In this document: positions 24,555-33,220 of the stretch, in pieces
How the letters are laid out: every line of letters begins with the position of its first letter
Numbering within the stretch: the first letter of the stretch is position 1
NCBI GenBank assembly: GCA_022072505.1
Contig: JAJVHU010000008.1
Location: 189,334 to 253,333, forward strand
DNA length: 64,000 nt
Direction of reading: 5' to 3'
From: Phycisphaerae bacterium
GTDB lineage: Bacteria > Planctomycetota > Phycisphaerae > UBA1845
Made by a program: the position numbers and the translations under genes
Notes under the pieces: model-generated
Seen by the model: only the letters and a program-made list of their open reading frames with translations
Database searches by the model: none
What the model was told of the DNA's origin: nothing

Positions 24555-25460
24555 ATGTCCTTGCTGGTTACGGGAAGCATCGGGATCGACACGGTCATTA
24601 CGCCCTTCGGGCATGCGGAGAGCGTGCTCGGCGGATCGGCGGTTTACTTCTCCCTGATTGCCTCGCAGTTCTCGCCCGTGCGCCTCGTCGGCGTCGTCGG
24701 CGAGGATTTTCCGCCGGAGTTCCGCCGCGTGCTGGAGGCCCGCCCGATCGACCTCGCCGGACTCGAGGTGCGCAAAGGCAGCCGCACCTTCCGCTGGTCG
24801 GGGAAATTCGAAGGCGCGATGAACGAGGCCGAGACGCTCAACGTTCATCTGAACGTCCTTGCTGAAGCGCCGCCGCCCGTGCCCGCGTCGTTTCTGGACA
24901 GCCGAGTCGTCTTCCTGGCGAACACGCATCCGGGGCTTCAGAAGGCGCTGATTCAGCAGCTTCACGCCCCCAGGCTGATCGTCTGTGACACGATGAACCT
25001 CTGGATCCGGACCCAGCGAAGCGCCCTGCTGGAAGTGTTCTCGCTGGTGGACGGCGTCATCATCAACGACGCGGAGGCGCGGGAGCTGACCGACCGGGTG
25101 AATCTCGTCGAGGCCGCGCAGAAACTCCTGACCTACGGACCGAAGTTCGCCGTGGTCAAGAAGGGCGAGAACGGCGCGTTGCTCGTGACGGAGCGGGGCA
25201 CGACCTCGCTGCCCGCCTTCCCGACGACGCGCGTCTGCGACCCGACGGGCGCCGGCGACACGTTCGCCGGCGGCATCCTCGGATTCCTCGCGCAGTGCGG
25301 CGACGCGGGCCCGGCGTCGCTGCGCCGGGCGGTGGCGCGCGGGATGGTCGCGGCGTCGTTCACGATCGAGGACTTCTCCGTCGGGCGCCTGCGCACGCTG
25401 ACCCGCCGCGAATTCGACGCCCGGCTCGAGGAATACCTGCATATGTTGCGTCTTGATTAG
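24555..25460 (+). CDS. PfkB-family carbohydrate kinase
   Basis: Phosphorylates a sugar or nucleoside-like substrate with ATP. The 301-residue protein has the ribokinase fold: N-terminal GSIGIDTVITPFGHAESVLG with GGSAVYFSLIA (substrate-binding GG), and the C-terminal signature CDPTGAGDTFAGGILGFLAQ with catalytic base Asp235. The anion-hole motif GAGD is intact. The substrate-contact residues do not identify a specific sugar. It is divergent from asnS, 103 bp apart, with no functional link evident. The start follows a -10-like hexamer and lacks a Shine-Dalgarno sequence. Confidence 0.9.
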   Translation: MSLLVTGSIGIDTVITPFGHAESVLGGSAVYFSLIASQFSPVRLVGVVGEDFPPEFRRVLEARPIDLAGLEVRKGSRTFRWSGKFEGAMNEAETLNVHLNVLAEAPPPVPASFLDSRVVFLANTHPGLQKALIQQLHAPRLIVCDTMNLWIRTQRSALLEVFSLVDGVIINDAEARELTDRVNLVEAAQKLLTYGPKFAVVKKGENGALLVTERGTTSLPAFPTTRVCDPTGAGDTFAGGILGFLAQCGDAGPASLRRAVARGMVAASFTIEDFSVGRLRTLTRREFDARLEEYLHMLRLD

Positions 25461-25488
25461 AGATTCCAAGCCTCCGTTAGCGGCTGGC

Positions 25489-26385
25489 TCACTGGTGATC
25501 GGAATCACTCAAGTCATCGAGCATATGCGGCTGATTGTCGCTGTTCCATCGCCGTTGGGCGGTGAGTGTATATCCGCGGCCTCGAGCTTCAGGATTGGGC
25601 AGGGACTTCGCCGTCACCCAGTTGTCGCGCCGATCCCACTCGACATGCCCGTCGCAAAAAACGATATTGGCGCCCTGGCGATGACGTTCGCCGGGCCAAC
25701 GATTTTGAGGCCACTCTCCGCCTGGTATAAACTTCGGACGACCATAAATGACGTGGTCATCATCGCCGTCTCCCCTCGAATCGCCGATCGCAATCATGTC
25801 GGCAGGATTCACCACGGCTTCAACGGGCACCTCGGCCAGATACCCCCACCTCTCGTAGTCCTCAGGATCCGGATGCATCCCTAATCCTCGTTGACCAGAA
25901 AACATCTCCCGATTCCCGCTTTCGTTATACCCGTAGGAAAAGTAGAGCCTGGTGTTGTAAGGATCGCCCATGTGCGGAACCTCATCCTCGTAATAGCCGT
26001 ATCGAGGCCAGCTCTCGTTCGGCGGCCAGGGGCGCCAGTCCTTCTCATATTTCGGAATCCATGCAAAATCTTGAGGGGCATCAGGACAGTGGAACGTGTC
26101 AAGATTACCGTCCAGAACTTGACGCAGACGCGCGTTCCACACGTAAATCCACCGAGGTGATTCCCCTTGCCAATGCCCTCCCGGGTAATAATCATTCTCC
26201 TGCGTGTACACGGACAGCGCCCAGCCCAGGGTACGCAGGTTATTTTGACATGTGACAATCTTGGATGAGTCGCGCATGACCTGCGACATGCGCCCAACCA
26301 TACTAAAAAGCAGCATCGTTGCCGTGCCGACCACCACAAACTCCGTCAAGGTGAAACCCCGTCTTGTACTCGCATTTTGAATCAC
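25489..26385 (-). CDS. Type II secretion/prepilin-like protein with terminal H...DGH motif
   Basis: A 298-residue protein beginning with a type IV prepilin-like leader, RRGFTLTEF, cleaved before Phe by prepilin peptidase, followed by a hydrophobic helix (VVVGTATMLLFSMVGRM). The body is Trp/Tyr-rich, ending with RHRQGANIVFCDGHVEWDRR, the H-X9-DG-type motif of planctomycete pseudopilins. It starts with GTG, with AAAGGGG 5 nt upstream. Base composition is visibly more AT-rich than the flanking genes, including third codon positions, so recent acquisition is possible. Dozens of such paralogues usually occur in planctomycete genomes; the role of individual members is unknown. Confidence 0.85.
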   Translation of the reverse strand: MIQNASTRRGFTLTEFVVVGTATMLLFSMVGRMSQVMRDSSKIVTCQNNLRTLGWALSVYTQENDYYPGGHWQGESPRWIYVWNARLRQVLDGNLDTFHCPDAPQDFAWIPKYEKDWRPWPPNESWPRYGYYEDEVPHMGDPYNTRLYFSYGYNESGNREMFSGQRGLGMHPDPEDYERWGYLAEVPVEAVVNPADMIAIGDSRGDGDDDHVIYGRPKFIPGGEWPQNRWPGERHRQGANIVFCDGHVEWDRRDNWVTAKSLPNPEARGRGYTLTAQRRWNSDNQPHMLDDLSDSDHQ

Positions 26386-26661
26386 GACAGCCCCTTTCTC
26401 CTAAGACGCCCTAAACCCAACCGCATCCAGCCAAGCAAACTTGCCTCCGAGTTTTTTTACGGCAGGTTCGAAAGATAGGATCGCCAACACTCGGGATCCG
26501 TGAGAACTCACGTCTCGTTGACAAGTCTGTTGAACTTCGATGATCTTACACTTGAAAAAAATAAAGCGAGAGTATATTTTCGGAACTTATTTCTTAATTC
26601 CAGCCGTCCGTTGCGGCTGCTATGTTTTCCTTGCATCCACCTGAATTGCGAGCTTCTCTTC
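26386..26661. other. AT-rich intergenic region
   Basis: This interval between the prepilin-like gene and thpR is strikingly AT-rich for this chromosome, with runs such as TTTTTTT near 26453 and AAAAAAATAAA near 26556. It holds one promoter-like pair (separate entry) and no convincing gene. Confidence 0.5.
26552..26580 (+). promoter_or_regulatory. Candidate promoter upstream of thpR
   Basis: TTGAAA (26552-26557) and TATTTT (26575-26580) are 17 bp apart. An overlapping TATATT at 26573 gives 15 bp. Transcription would start near 26587 and read through the GAGATM repeats into thpR. Confidence 0.45.
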
Positions 26662-26689
26662 GAGATCGAGATCGAGATAGAGATAGAGA
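26662..26689 (+). repeat. Hexanucleotide tandem repeat ending at the thpR start codon
   Basis: Two copies of GAGATC are followed by two of GAGATA and a partial GAGA, ending next to the GTG start codon. The purine-rich array also supplies the only Shine-Dalgarno-like sequence (AGAGAG). Copy-number change could alter leader length and translation. Confidence 0.8.
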
Positions 26690-27274
26690 GTGATCCCGTA
26701 TCAGCAGACCTTGCGGCTTTTTGTGGCGGTGGAGCTTTCGCCGGGGGTTCGGCGCAAACTGGCGGACGCGCAGCGGCGACTCGCGCCGGAATGTCCCGAG
26801 GTTCGCTGGACGCACGAGGACGCGCTGCACCTGACCGTCCGGTTCATCGGGGACGCGCCGGTCGGACAGGTCGAGGCGCTGGCGAAGGCGCTGACGGCGC
26901 AGGCGAGGGAGGTGGAGCCGGTGGACCTTCGCGTCGAGGGGCTGGGCTGCTTTCCGGCGGCGGGCCGGGTGCGCGTCATCTGGGCGGGCGCCGAGGAGGA
27001 GACCGGCGACCTCGCGCGCCTGGCGGAGAACGTGGACCGGGCGCTGGCGGAACTCGGATATCCGTCGGACGGCAAGCCGTTTCGACCGCATATCACGCTA
27101 GGCCGGCTGAAGGAGGACCGCTCCGGCGGCGCGGCGCGGCGCGCCGTCGAAGGCGCGACGTTCCGCGGCGGGGTCGAGGGCGTCGATGAACTCGTCCTGA
27201 TGGCGTCGGACCTCTCGTCGCGCGGTCCGAAATACAGCGTGATCAGTCATCACGGTCTCGGCGAAACCGGGTAG
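26690..27274 (+). CDS. thpR: RNA 2',3'-cyclic phosphodiesterase (2'-5' RNA ligase family)
   Basis: A cytoplasmic 2H phosphoesterase that opens 2',3'-cyclic phosphates and can join 2'-5' RNA ends. The 194-residue protein has both HxT motifs: HLTV at residues 47-50 (LHLTVRFIGD) and HITL at 134-137 (FRPHITLGRLKED), at the normal spacing. The N-terminus QTLRLFVAVELSPGVRRKLA is typical. It starts with GTG, immediately after the hexanucleotide repeat. PgpA is encoded 89 nt downstream on the same strand; the two are likely cotranscribed only by chance. Confidence 0.93.
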   Translation: MIPYQQTLRLFVAVELSPGVRRKLADAQRRLAPECPEVRWTHEDALHLTVRFIGDAPVGQVEALAKALTAQAREVEPVDLRVEGLGCFPAAGRVRVIWAGAEEETGDLARLAENVDRALAELGYPSDGKPFRPHITLGRLKEDRSGGAARRAVEGATFRGGVEGVDELVLMASDLSSRGPKYSVISHHGLGETG

Positions 27275-27363
27275 CCCGGCGGGGTTATTGAAGGCTGCGG
27301 ATCGTCACGTCGAAAGCGTTTGCCTGTCCTCGACTTTGACGGTTCACCACGGGTGGACCGAAG

Positions 27364-27903
27364 ATGACCGGGATGAGGACTTCTTCAGCACCTTCGCGCG
27401 ACCCGGCGTCGTCCAGACCGGCGCTGCATCGCGCTCTGCTGGCGATCGGATCGTTCGGTCCGATCGGACACCTTCCGGCATCGGGGACCGTCGCGGCGGC
27501 GGCGGTGGGAATCCCCGCGTACTGGGTGCTTGCGGAGGGGATCCACGCGACGCCGATCCTCTGGGCAGCCGTCATCGTCGTGTTCTGCGGGCTGTCGGTC
27601 GCGGTTCATGATGTGGGCGATCGGATGCTGGGGGAGAAAGACAGCCGCGTGCTGGTCTGGGATGAGGTGGCCGGATACCTGATCGCGGTGGCGTTCCTGC
27701 CGTGGTCGTGGCAACTGGCGGTGGGGGCGTGGGTTCTGGAGCGCGTGTTCGACATTCTGAAGGTTCCGCCCGCGAACTGGGTGGAAAAGCGGTGCCCGGG
27801 AGGGTGGGGCGTCGTCGGCGATGACGTTATCGCAGGGATTTATGCACGGGTCATTATCGCGATGGTGCTGGCGATCCGGCCTGGTGCGGCGGGACTTGCC
27901 TGA
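27364..27903 (+). CDS. pgpA: Phosphatidylglycerophosphatase A
   Basis: Dephosphorylates phosphatidylglycerophosphate to phosphatidylglycerol at the inner membrane. The 179-residue protein has the family motifs GSFGPIGHLPASGTVAA, KDSRVLVWDEVAGYLIAVAF (acidic active-site Asp/Glu) and ERVFDILKVPPANWVEKRCP, followed by GGWGVVGDDVIAGIYARVII. Three to four membrane spans are predicted. The first 20 residues are poorly conserved, so the start could be a few codons downstream. A hairpin with a T-run follows the stop codon. Confidence 0.93.
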   Translation: MTGMRTSSAPSRDPASSRPALHRALLAIGSFGPIGHLPASGTVAAAAVGIPAYWVLAEGIHATPILWAAVIVVFCGLSVAVHDVGDRMLGEKDSRVLVWDEVAGYLIAVAFLPWSWQLAVGAWVLERVFDILKVPPANWVEKRCPGGWGVVGDDVIAGIYARVIIAMVLAIRPGAAGLA

Positions 27904-27907
27904 TCGG

Positions 27908-27931
27908 AAACCGCGTTTGCGCTGCGGTTTT
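27908..27931 (+). terminator. Intrinsic terminator of pgpA
   Basis: AAACCGC (27908-27914) pairs with GCGGTTT (27924-27930) around a 9-nt loop, 5 nt after the pgpA stop codon, and the stem runs into TTTT. The stem is short, so strength is moderate. Confidence 0.6.
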
Positions 27932-28292
27932 CAAGCATCGTGAGATTGTGCGGGGTTCGATTGACGGGACATCTACGTCGCCCCTAGGATGGGGTCGGAC
28001 CTGCCGCGCTTTGCCGCAGCGTCGGCGACCCGGCGACGGGATTCGCGGACGTGGGCGAGGTGTTCCGGGGTCGGCCGGCGGTCGAACCCGGGAGAAGGCG
28101 GGCTTGATTTGAGACGGGGTTGTGATTTCAGCAGGATCGTGCGTCGTCGAAGGAACCGCTCCTTGAGGTCGGCGCCCTCTGCAAGACAACACCGTCTTGG
28201 GAGTCATCTTTCTCTACGTCGGCTGGACGGGGGTTTGCCGCACGCGAGATCGTGCGGATACGTTCTGAATTAAGATTTTGGAGTCAGACCCG
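27932..28292. other. Intergenic region before the FG-GAP lipoprotein gene
   Basis: About 360 bp without a convincing gene. The right end carries a possible promoter (TTGCCG at 28235, TACGTT at 28259) and the Shine-Dalgarno sequence of the next gene. Short open frames have no ribosome binding site. Confidence 0.45.
28235..28264 (+). promoter_or_regulatory. Candidate promoter of the FG-GAP lipoprotein gene
   Basis: TTGCCG (28235-28240) and TACGTT (28259-28264) are 18 bp apart. The predicted start near 28271 leaves a 22-nt leader containing GGAG. Confidence 0.35.
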
Positions 28293-31200
28293 ATGAGGCA
28301 TGTGAGTCCTTCGGAATGCGCTGCGGGACGGATAAGCGCGGGGTTGATCCTGGCGGTGGGGATCGTGGTCACGATCGGCGGGTGCGGGGTGGCTCCTCAG
28401 CCGAACGTCGTGGTCGGCGGCGACACCGGGGCCGGAAACTCGCGTCCCACCCTGGAGATCACCAGCCCGATCGCGGACCTGTCGGTGGGGCAGGGTCAGC
28501 CGCTGCCGATCAGTTGGGTGGACAGCGACCAGGACAGCGCGGCGCGGATCAGCTTCGCGCTGATCAACACGCAGACCAGCTCCGTGATCACGCTGGTGTC
28601 GAACATTCCTGAGAACGACGACGAGGGTCCGGACTCGTTCTCGGCGCCGACGGCGCTGGTGCCGCGGGGCACGTACAACATTCAGGGGACGATCACCGAC
28701 GGAACGAACGTGGTGACGGTGTTCGCGCAGACGCCCGCGCCGAACTCGCGGCGCGTGGTGGTGACGATCACCGGCGAGGGGGAGCAGCCGCCGACGAGTC
28801 CGCCGCGCGTGTTCGTGCTGACGCCGCAGTACGATCAGAGTCTTGCGGAGGAGGACGTTCTGACCATCGTGGTCGCGCCGACGGCGCTCGGCGGCGACGG
28901 CGTCACGCCCTACGACCCGGACAGCAATCCGACGTTGTACATTCTGCTGGATCTGGATGAGAACCCGACGAACGATGATCCGGCGAACCCGGGCGAAGGC
29001 ATCATCCTTCTCGAGGAGCGGGCGCTGACCAGCGCGGACACCGGGGCGATCACGTTCGCGGTGCCGATCCAGCTTTCGGAGATTCCGCAGCGCGCCGCGG
29101 GCGAGCCGTATTTCATCCGGGCGACGATCGTGGACCTGAACAACCCGCCGGTGCATGACTACGCCGACGGAACGATCAGCATCGTGAAGCTCGCGTTCGG
29201 CGAGGTGGATCTGTTTGACGCGGGGCGCACCGTTTCGGGGTCCGTGTTCTACGGGTTCACCCCCGGGGCGCGTCTCGGGCATCACCTGACCACGCTCACG
29301 GACTTTGACGCCGACGGGGCGGACGACTTCTTCATGATCGCCCAGTTCGGCAATCCGCGCAACGTCGGGCGCGTGGGCGAGGCGTACCTGATTTACGGCA
29401 ACGCGGGCATCCGTTACGGCGGGCGGTACCCGGCCAACGGCACGGCCGAAGCGATCCAGGGCTGCATCTTCGAGGGGACGCCGGTTCGGCCTTACCGGGG
29501 GCGGCAGGGGTTGTTCACGCTGGGCATCAATGATGCGAGCTTCCTTCCGGACGTAACCGGCGACGGGCGCCCGGAGCTGCTGGTGGGCCAGCCGCGCGTG
29601 GAGGGGGCGTTCTCGGGGTTTGACATGGACCCGTCGGACTCGGATCCGGAAGCGGACGAAGAAGAGCAGGTGACGGTGCGCATCCGTCACGGGCAGGTGA
29701 CGGAGAACATCGGCGGCGAGGACATCATCGTCGACACGACCTACAGCGGCGTGGACGATCTGGTCATCAGCAGTTGCCAGGGGAACAACTGCCCGCTGGG
29801 CGATCAGAACAGCGGAACCGGCCAGAACACCGAACTCATCTGGAACGTGGATCCCACGACGGGCACGCAGTGGACGTTGCTCAAGTTCCGGGACGTGCTG
29901 TCGGTGCTGTCGGATCTCGGCGATCAGCCGGGCGACATCGACATTCCGGAGGTTCAGGCGACGCTGATCCTGAACGTGTTCCGGACCGGGGACAACGGGC
30001 TGATCTATCAGGCATTCACGAACTTCGACGAGAACACGACGTATTCGACATTCTCGAAGAACGGCGCCGACCCGCAGGCGGACGTGGATTACTCGTTCAC
30101 GGGCCAGGGCAACAACCAGGGGCTGATCGGCACGATCAACGCCGACGACACGGACGAGGTGACGATCGACGTGTCGGAGCTGGTTCAGCAGCTTCTTCAG
30201 GGCACGCTTCAGGGGTCGAACACCGGCGACGACGCCAACGATCCGCTGGTGGACATCGACGAACTGCGGTTCCTCATTCAGGCGACGGGGGCGTTTTCGG
30301 CTGCGCCGTCGCCGGCGGCGATCCGATCAAGCGAGTACAACGCGAACGCCCGCCTCCGGCCGACGTTGTCGATTACGTATTCGCGGAACCGTCCTTTCGC
30401 GGTGGATTGTTACCCGGACCTCGTTACCGACAACTGGACGGATGCGATCCCCGCCAACGACGACTATCGCTACTACGGCGGGATGATGACGTTCATCAAC
30501 AGTGAGAACCGCGACAACGACGCCGCCCGGGCGCCGTTCACGCGGTTGTGGGACACGGCGCTCACGCTCGAACTGGTCGGTCAGGAGCCGATCGTTCTGG
30601 GCGAAGGCTTTACGCAGCGGGCGCAGGCTTCGACCGCGGGGCGCATCGACGGCATCCGGGTGGTCGCCGGGTTGTTCGAGTTCCGCGATCCGTATCTGCT
30701 CAATCAGCCGACGCGCGACGATTACTTCGGTTACAACGTGGCTTGGATTCCGGATCTGAATCTGGACACGTTGCCGGAGATCGTCATCTCGTCGCCGCGG
30801 AATGAGCTTCACATTCAGACGCTGGAAGAGGAGTACGGCTTCCTCGGATCGACGCACCTGACGTCAACCCTGTTCTTCGGAAGCATCACGATTCTTCAGG
30901 GCTTTGACTACGGCTCGGGAGCCTTCTCGGACGAGGAGGGGAACGCGATGCTGCCGTTCCGGACCGACGGCGCCTGCGTTCCCGGCGGCGACGACCGGAC
31001 GCTCGTTATCCCGAACGACACGTTCGAGATCTTCGCGGAGGACGTCGAGGACTTCCTGCACGACGGTCAGTACGCCGGCGACGTGAATCTTGACAACGTT
31101 CCGGACATTCTCTGCGGCGCGCCCGAGAACGACCGTCCGGGCATCGAGAGTTCCGGAGCGATGTACATCATCCAGGGCAAGAACTTCCTGGGCGACGTGG

Positions 31201-32171
31201 ATCTTGCCGACGCGGACGACCCGCTGGATCGTTATCCGATGGTGCGCGTCCGCGGCGCCCGCCGGGGGGACCGGATCGGGTCGTCGCAGTCGTCCGGGCT
31301 GGACGTCAACGGCGATCGTCTGGATGACATCTTCTTCGGGTCTCCGCACACCGATTACGGCGTCGCCCGGACGCAGGCGTGCGGGCGCGATTTCAATGAC
31401 GACGGCGTGGTGAATGATGACGACTTCGTCCTGAGCGACTTCAACAACTGCCGCGACACGGTGGGCGAGGAGGTCTTCACCGACGACGAGTGCAAGGCCT
31501 TCGACTACAACAACGACGGGTTGATCGACGATCTGGACCGGGAAGTGTTCGACTGTCTTGATCAGGGCGGGTCGGACTGCTGCGGCCACGTGGTTGACAA
31601 CGGGTACGTCGGGGTGATCTTCGGCGGCATCACGATTGACGGGGATTTCGAGTTGAACCAGGTGGCGACGCCGGACCTTCCGGGCACGATCTTCTACGGC
31701 GCGGCTTCGCTGGACCGCGCGGGCACGAGCGTGGAGACGGCCGGCGACTTCAACCGGGACGGGTACGGCGACCTGCTGATCACCGCGCCGGGCAAGCTGG
31801 TGACGGACGCCAACGGGCGGACGCGCCGGGGCGTGGTGTACCTGGTCTTCGGCGGACCGCACCTGACGAACCGCATCTTCTCGCTGGCGGACGTCGGGAC
31901 CGACCGGCTGCCGGGCATCGTGTTCACGAGTCCGTTTGTCGCCGGTCGTCCGAACGAGGCGGCGCCCGATGTCGCCGCGCTCATCGGCGACATCAACTCG
32001 GACGGTTATGACGACATCGGGATCGGAAATCCGCAGGCGGACTTCATCAACCTGAACTTCCCGCAGGGACCGGACGCGCCGGACGGCGACGCGTCCGTCG
32101 GTCGCCGCCGGAACACGGGCGAAGTGTACATCATTTACGGCAACAACTTCGGGTCGAACCGCCTTCCGTAA
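28293..32171 (+). CDS. Giant FG-GAP (integrin-type) repeat lipoprotein with DNRLRE-like and dockerin-like insertions
   Basis: A 1292-residue surface lipoprotein with lipobox VTIGGC. The N-terminal third has Ig/cadherin-like repeats (EITSPIADLSVGQGQPLPIS...). From about residue 310 FG-GAP repeats of calcium-binding beta-propeller type appear: FDADGADDFFMIAQFG, DVTGDGRPELLVGQP, DVNLDNVPDILCGAP, DVNGDRLDDIFFGSP, DFNRDGYGDLLITAP and DINSDGYDDIGIGNP. A DNRLRE-like beta domain is inserted between repeats at about 480-690. A double EF-hand, dockerin-like segment (DFNDDGVVNDDDF and DYNNDGLIDDLDR) lies near residues 1033-1080, with several Cys. The chosen ATG has GGAG 9 nt upstream. It probably acts in adhesion or surface assembly; the ligand is unknown. 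Confidence 0.85.
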   Translation: MRHVSPSECAAGRISAGLILAVGIVVTIGGCGVAPQPNVVVGGDTGAGNSRPTLEITSPIADLSVGQGQPLPISWVDSDQDSAARISFALINTQTSSVITLVSNIPENDDEGPDSFSAPTALVPRGTYNIQGTITDGTNVVTVFAQTPAPNSRRVVVTITGEGEQPPTSPPRVFVLTPQYDQSLAEEDVLTIVVAPTALGGDGVTPYDPDSNPTLYILLDLDENPTNDDPANPGEGIILLEERALTSADTGAITFAVPIQLSEIPQRAAGEPYFIRATIVDLNNPPVHDYADGTISIVKLAFGEVDLFDAGRTVSGSVFYGFTPGARLGHHLTTLTDFDADGADDFFMIAQFGNPRNVGRVGEAYLIYGNAGIRYGGRYPANGTAEAIQGCIFEGTPVRPYRGRQGLFTLGINDASFLPDVTGDGRPELLVGQPRVEGAFSGFDMDPSDSDPEADEEEQVTVRIRHGQVTENIGGEDIIVDTTYSGVDDLVISSCQGNNCPLGDQNSGTGQNTELIWNVDPTTGTQWTLLKFRDVLSVLSDLGDQPGDIDIPEVQATLILNVFRTGDNGLIYQAFTNFDENTTYSTFSKNGADPQADVDYSFTGQGNNQGLIGTINADDTDEVTIDVSELVQQLLQGTLQGSNTGDDANDPLVDIDELRFLIQATGAFSAAPSPAAIRSSEYNANARLRPTLSITYSRNRPFAVDCYPDLVTDNWTDAIPANDDYRYYGGMMTFINSENRDNDAARAPFTRLWDTALTLELVGQEPIVLGEGFTQRAQASTAGRIDGIRVVAGLFEFRDPYLLNQPTRDDYFGYNVAWIPDLNLDTLPEIVISSPRNELHIQTLEEEYGFLGSTHLTSTLFFGSITILQGFDYGSGAFSDEEGNAMLPFRTDGACVPGGDDRTLVIPNDTFEIFAEDVEDFLHDGQYAGDVNLDNVPDILCGAPENDRPGIESSGAMYIIQGKNFLGDVDLADADDPLDRYPMVRVRGARRGDRIGSSQSSGLDVNGDRLDDIFFGSPHTDYGVARTQACGRDFNDDGVVNDDDFVLSDFNNCRDTVGEEVFTDDECKAFDYNNDGLIDDLDREVFDCLDQGGSDCCGHVVDNGYVGVIFGGITIDGDFELNQVATPDLPGTIFYGAASLDRAGTSVETAGDFNRDGYGDLLITAPGKLVTDANGRTRRGVVYLVFGGPHLTNRIFSLADVGTDRLPGIVFTSPFVAGRPNEAAPDVAALIGDINSDGYDDIGIGNPQADFINLNFPQGPDAPDGDASVGRRRNTGEVYIIYGNNFGSNRLP

Positions 32172-32218
32172 AGGCGTCGGCCAGGAGGCGTTGAAGAAAT
32201 CCGCGGTCATGCAACCCG

Positions 32219-32255
32219 ACTCCCGCGCGTCGAACGGCGCGCGGGAGTTTGTTTT
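32219..32255 (+). terminator. Strong intrinsic terminator
   Basis: An 11-bp perfect stem, ACTCCCGCGCG (32219-32229) with CGCGCGGGAGT (32238-32248), has an 8-nt loop and is followed by TTTGTTTT. It terminates the FG-GAP lipoprotein transcript. Confidence 0.9.
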
Positions 32256-32345
32256 CCCCGGGGCGTCTGCGAGGGGTCGCGGCGCCGGTCGTCAGCCCTG
32301 CCCGGGCGGGAATCCGGCGCGAAACCTCAGCTCCCCCGTCCCGCG

Positions 32346-32374
32346 TTGGATGAACCGGCGCGAGTCGGTATAAC
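32346..32374 (+). promoter_or_regulatory. Leaderless promoter of lspA
   Basis: TTGGAT (32346-32351) is followed after exactly 17 bp by TATAAC (32369-32374), and the -10 box ends 6 nt before the lspA ATG. There is no room for a Shine-Dalgarno sequence. Confidence 0.65.
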
Positions 32375-32380
32375 CTTGAC

Positions 32381-33220
32381 ATGACCACCGAGCGGAGCGA
32401 CGGGCATCGGCATCTGTCGGCGTGGCGCGACCCTCGCGCCAACCTGCGCTTCTGGATCGTCGCGGGGCTCGGGCTGGCGGTGGATTTGTGGTCGAAGGGC
32501 TGGGCCTTCCGGACGCTGAATCCCGGAGAGAACCGCTCGATCCTCAGCGGCGTGCTGGAGTTCCGGCGGTCGCTGAATCCCGGGGCGGTGTTCGGACTGG
32601 GGGCGGGGCTGGTGACGGTATTCATCGCGGCGTCGGCGCTGGCGCTGATGTTCGTGCTGTTTCTTTTCATCGGCAGCTCAAAGCGTCACCGCGCCCTGCA
32701 CGTGGCGCTGGGGATGATTCTGGCCGGGGCGCTGGGCAATCTTTATGACCGGACATTCGTCAAGGCGGAAGTCGTGCGCTGGCGGACCGCGGCGGGGGAT
32801 CTGCGCACGGACGTCGGAGTGGTGCGCAGCGACGTGCGCGAGGGGTTGATCGGGCTGGGAACCTGGCCGGACGGATCTGACCCCAGGCTGATTCCGGCGA
32901 CCTCGGTGCTGGACATCCGCACGCAAGGCGTCGTGCGCGACTTCATTCACATCATTCCGGAGTTTCCGTCGTGGGTTCCGATCGCCGGGGGGCGCGGGGT
33001 CTGGCCGTGGATTTTCAACGTGGCGGACAGCCTTCTGGTGTGCGGCGTCCTGTTGTTGATGGGCCACTTGTGGCGCACCGGCGAGCCGGCGCGGGCGGGA
33101 CGGACCGGACGGGCCGGAGGGCAGGCGGCGGCGAACCCGCCTTCTCACGAAACGGCTGGGCGCGGGGAGGCGTCCGCGGCGGAGGCGCGCGGCGATGCGG
33201 TCGGCGACATCCGATCCTGA
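32381..33220 (+). CDS. lspA: Lipoprotein signal peptidase (type II) with internal insertion
   Basis: Cleaves prolipoprotein signal peptides in the inner membrane. Four transmembrane helices are visible, with family motifs DLWSKGWAF (residues 35-43), SLNPGAVFGLGAG, GALGNLYDR (catalytic Asp123), VRDFIHI and FNVADSLLVCGV (catalytic Asp216). Between LYDR and VRDF lies an insertion of about 60 residues (125-184), where canonical LspA has about 10. The C-terminal 50 residues are Gly/Ala-rich and disordered. The total of 279 residues compares with about 160 normally. This genome encodes several lipoproteins in the window that need it. The gene overlaps ribD by 26 nt. Confidence 0.88.
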   Translation: MTTERSDGHRHLSAWRDPRANLRFWIVAGLGLAVDLWSKGWAFRTLNPGENRSILSGVLEFRRSLNPGAVFGLGAGLVTVFIAASALALMFVLFLFIGSSKRHRALHVALGMILAGALGNLYDRTFVKAEVVRWRTAAGDLRTDVGVVRSDVREGLIGLGTWPDGSDPRLIPATSVLDIRTQGVVRDFIHIIPEFPSWVPIAGGRGVWPWIFNVADSLLVCGVLLLMGHLWRTGEPARAGRTGRAGGQAAANPPSHETAGRGEASAAEARGDAVGDIRS

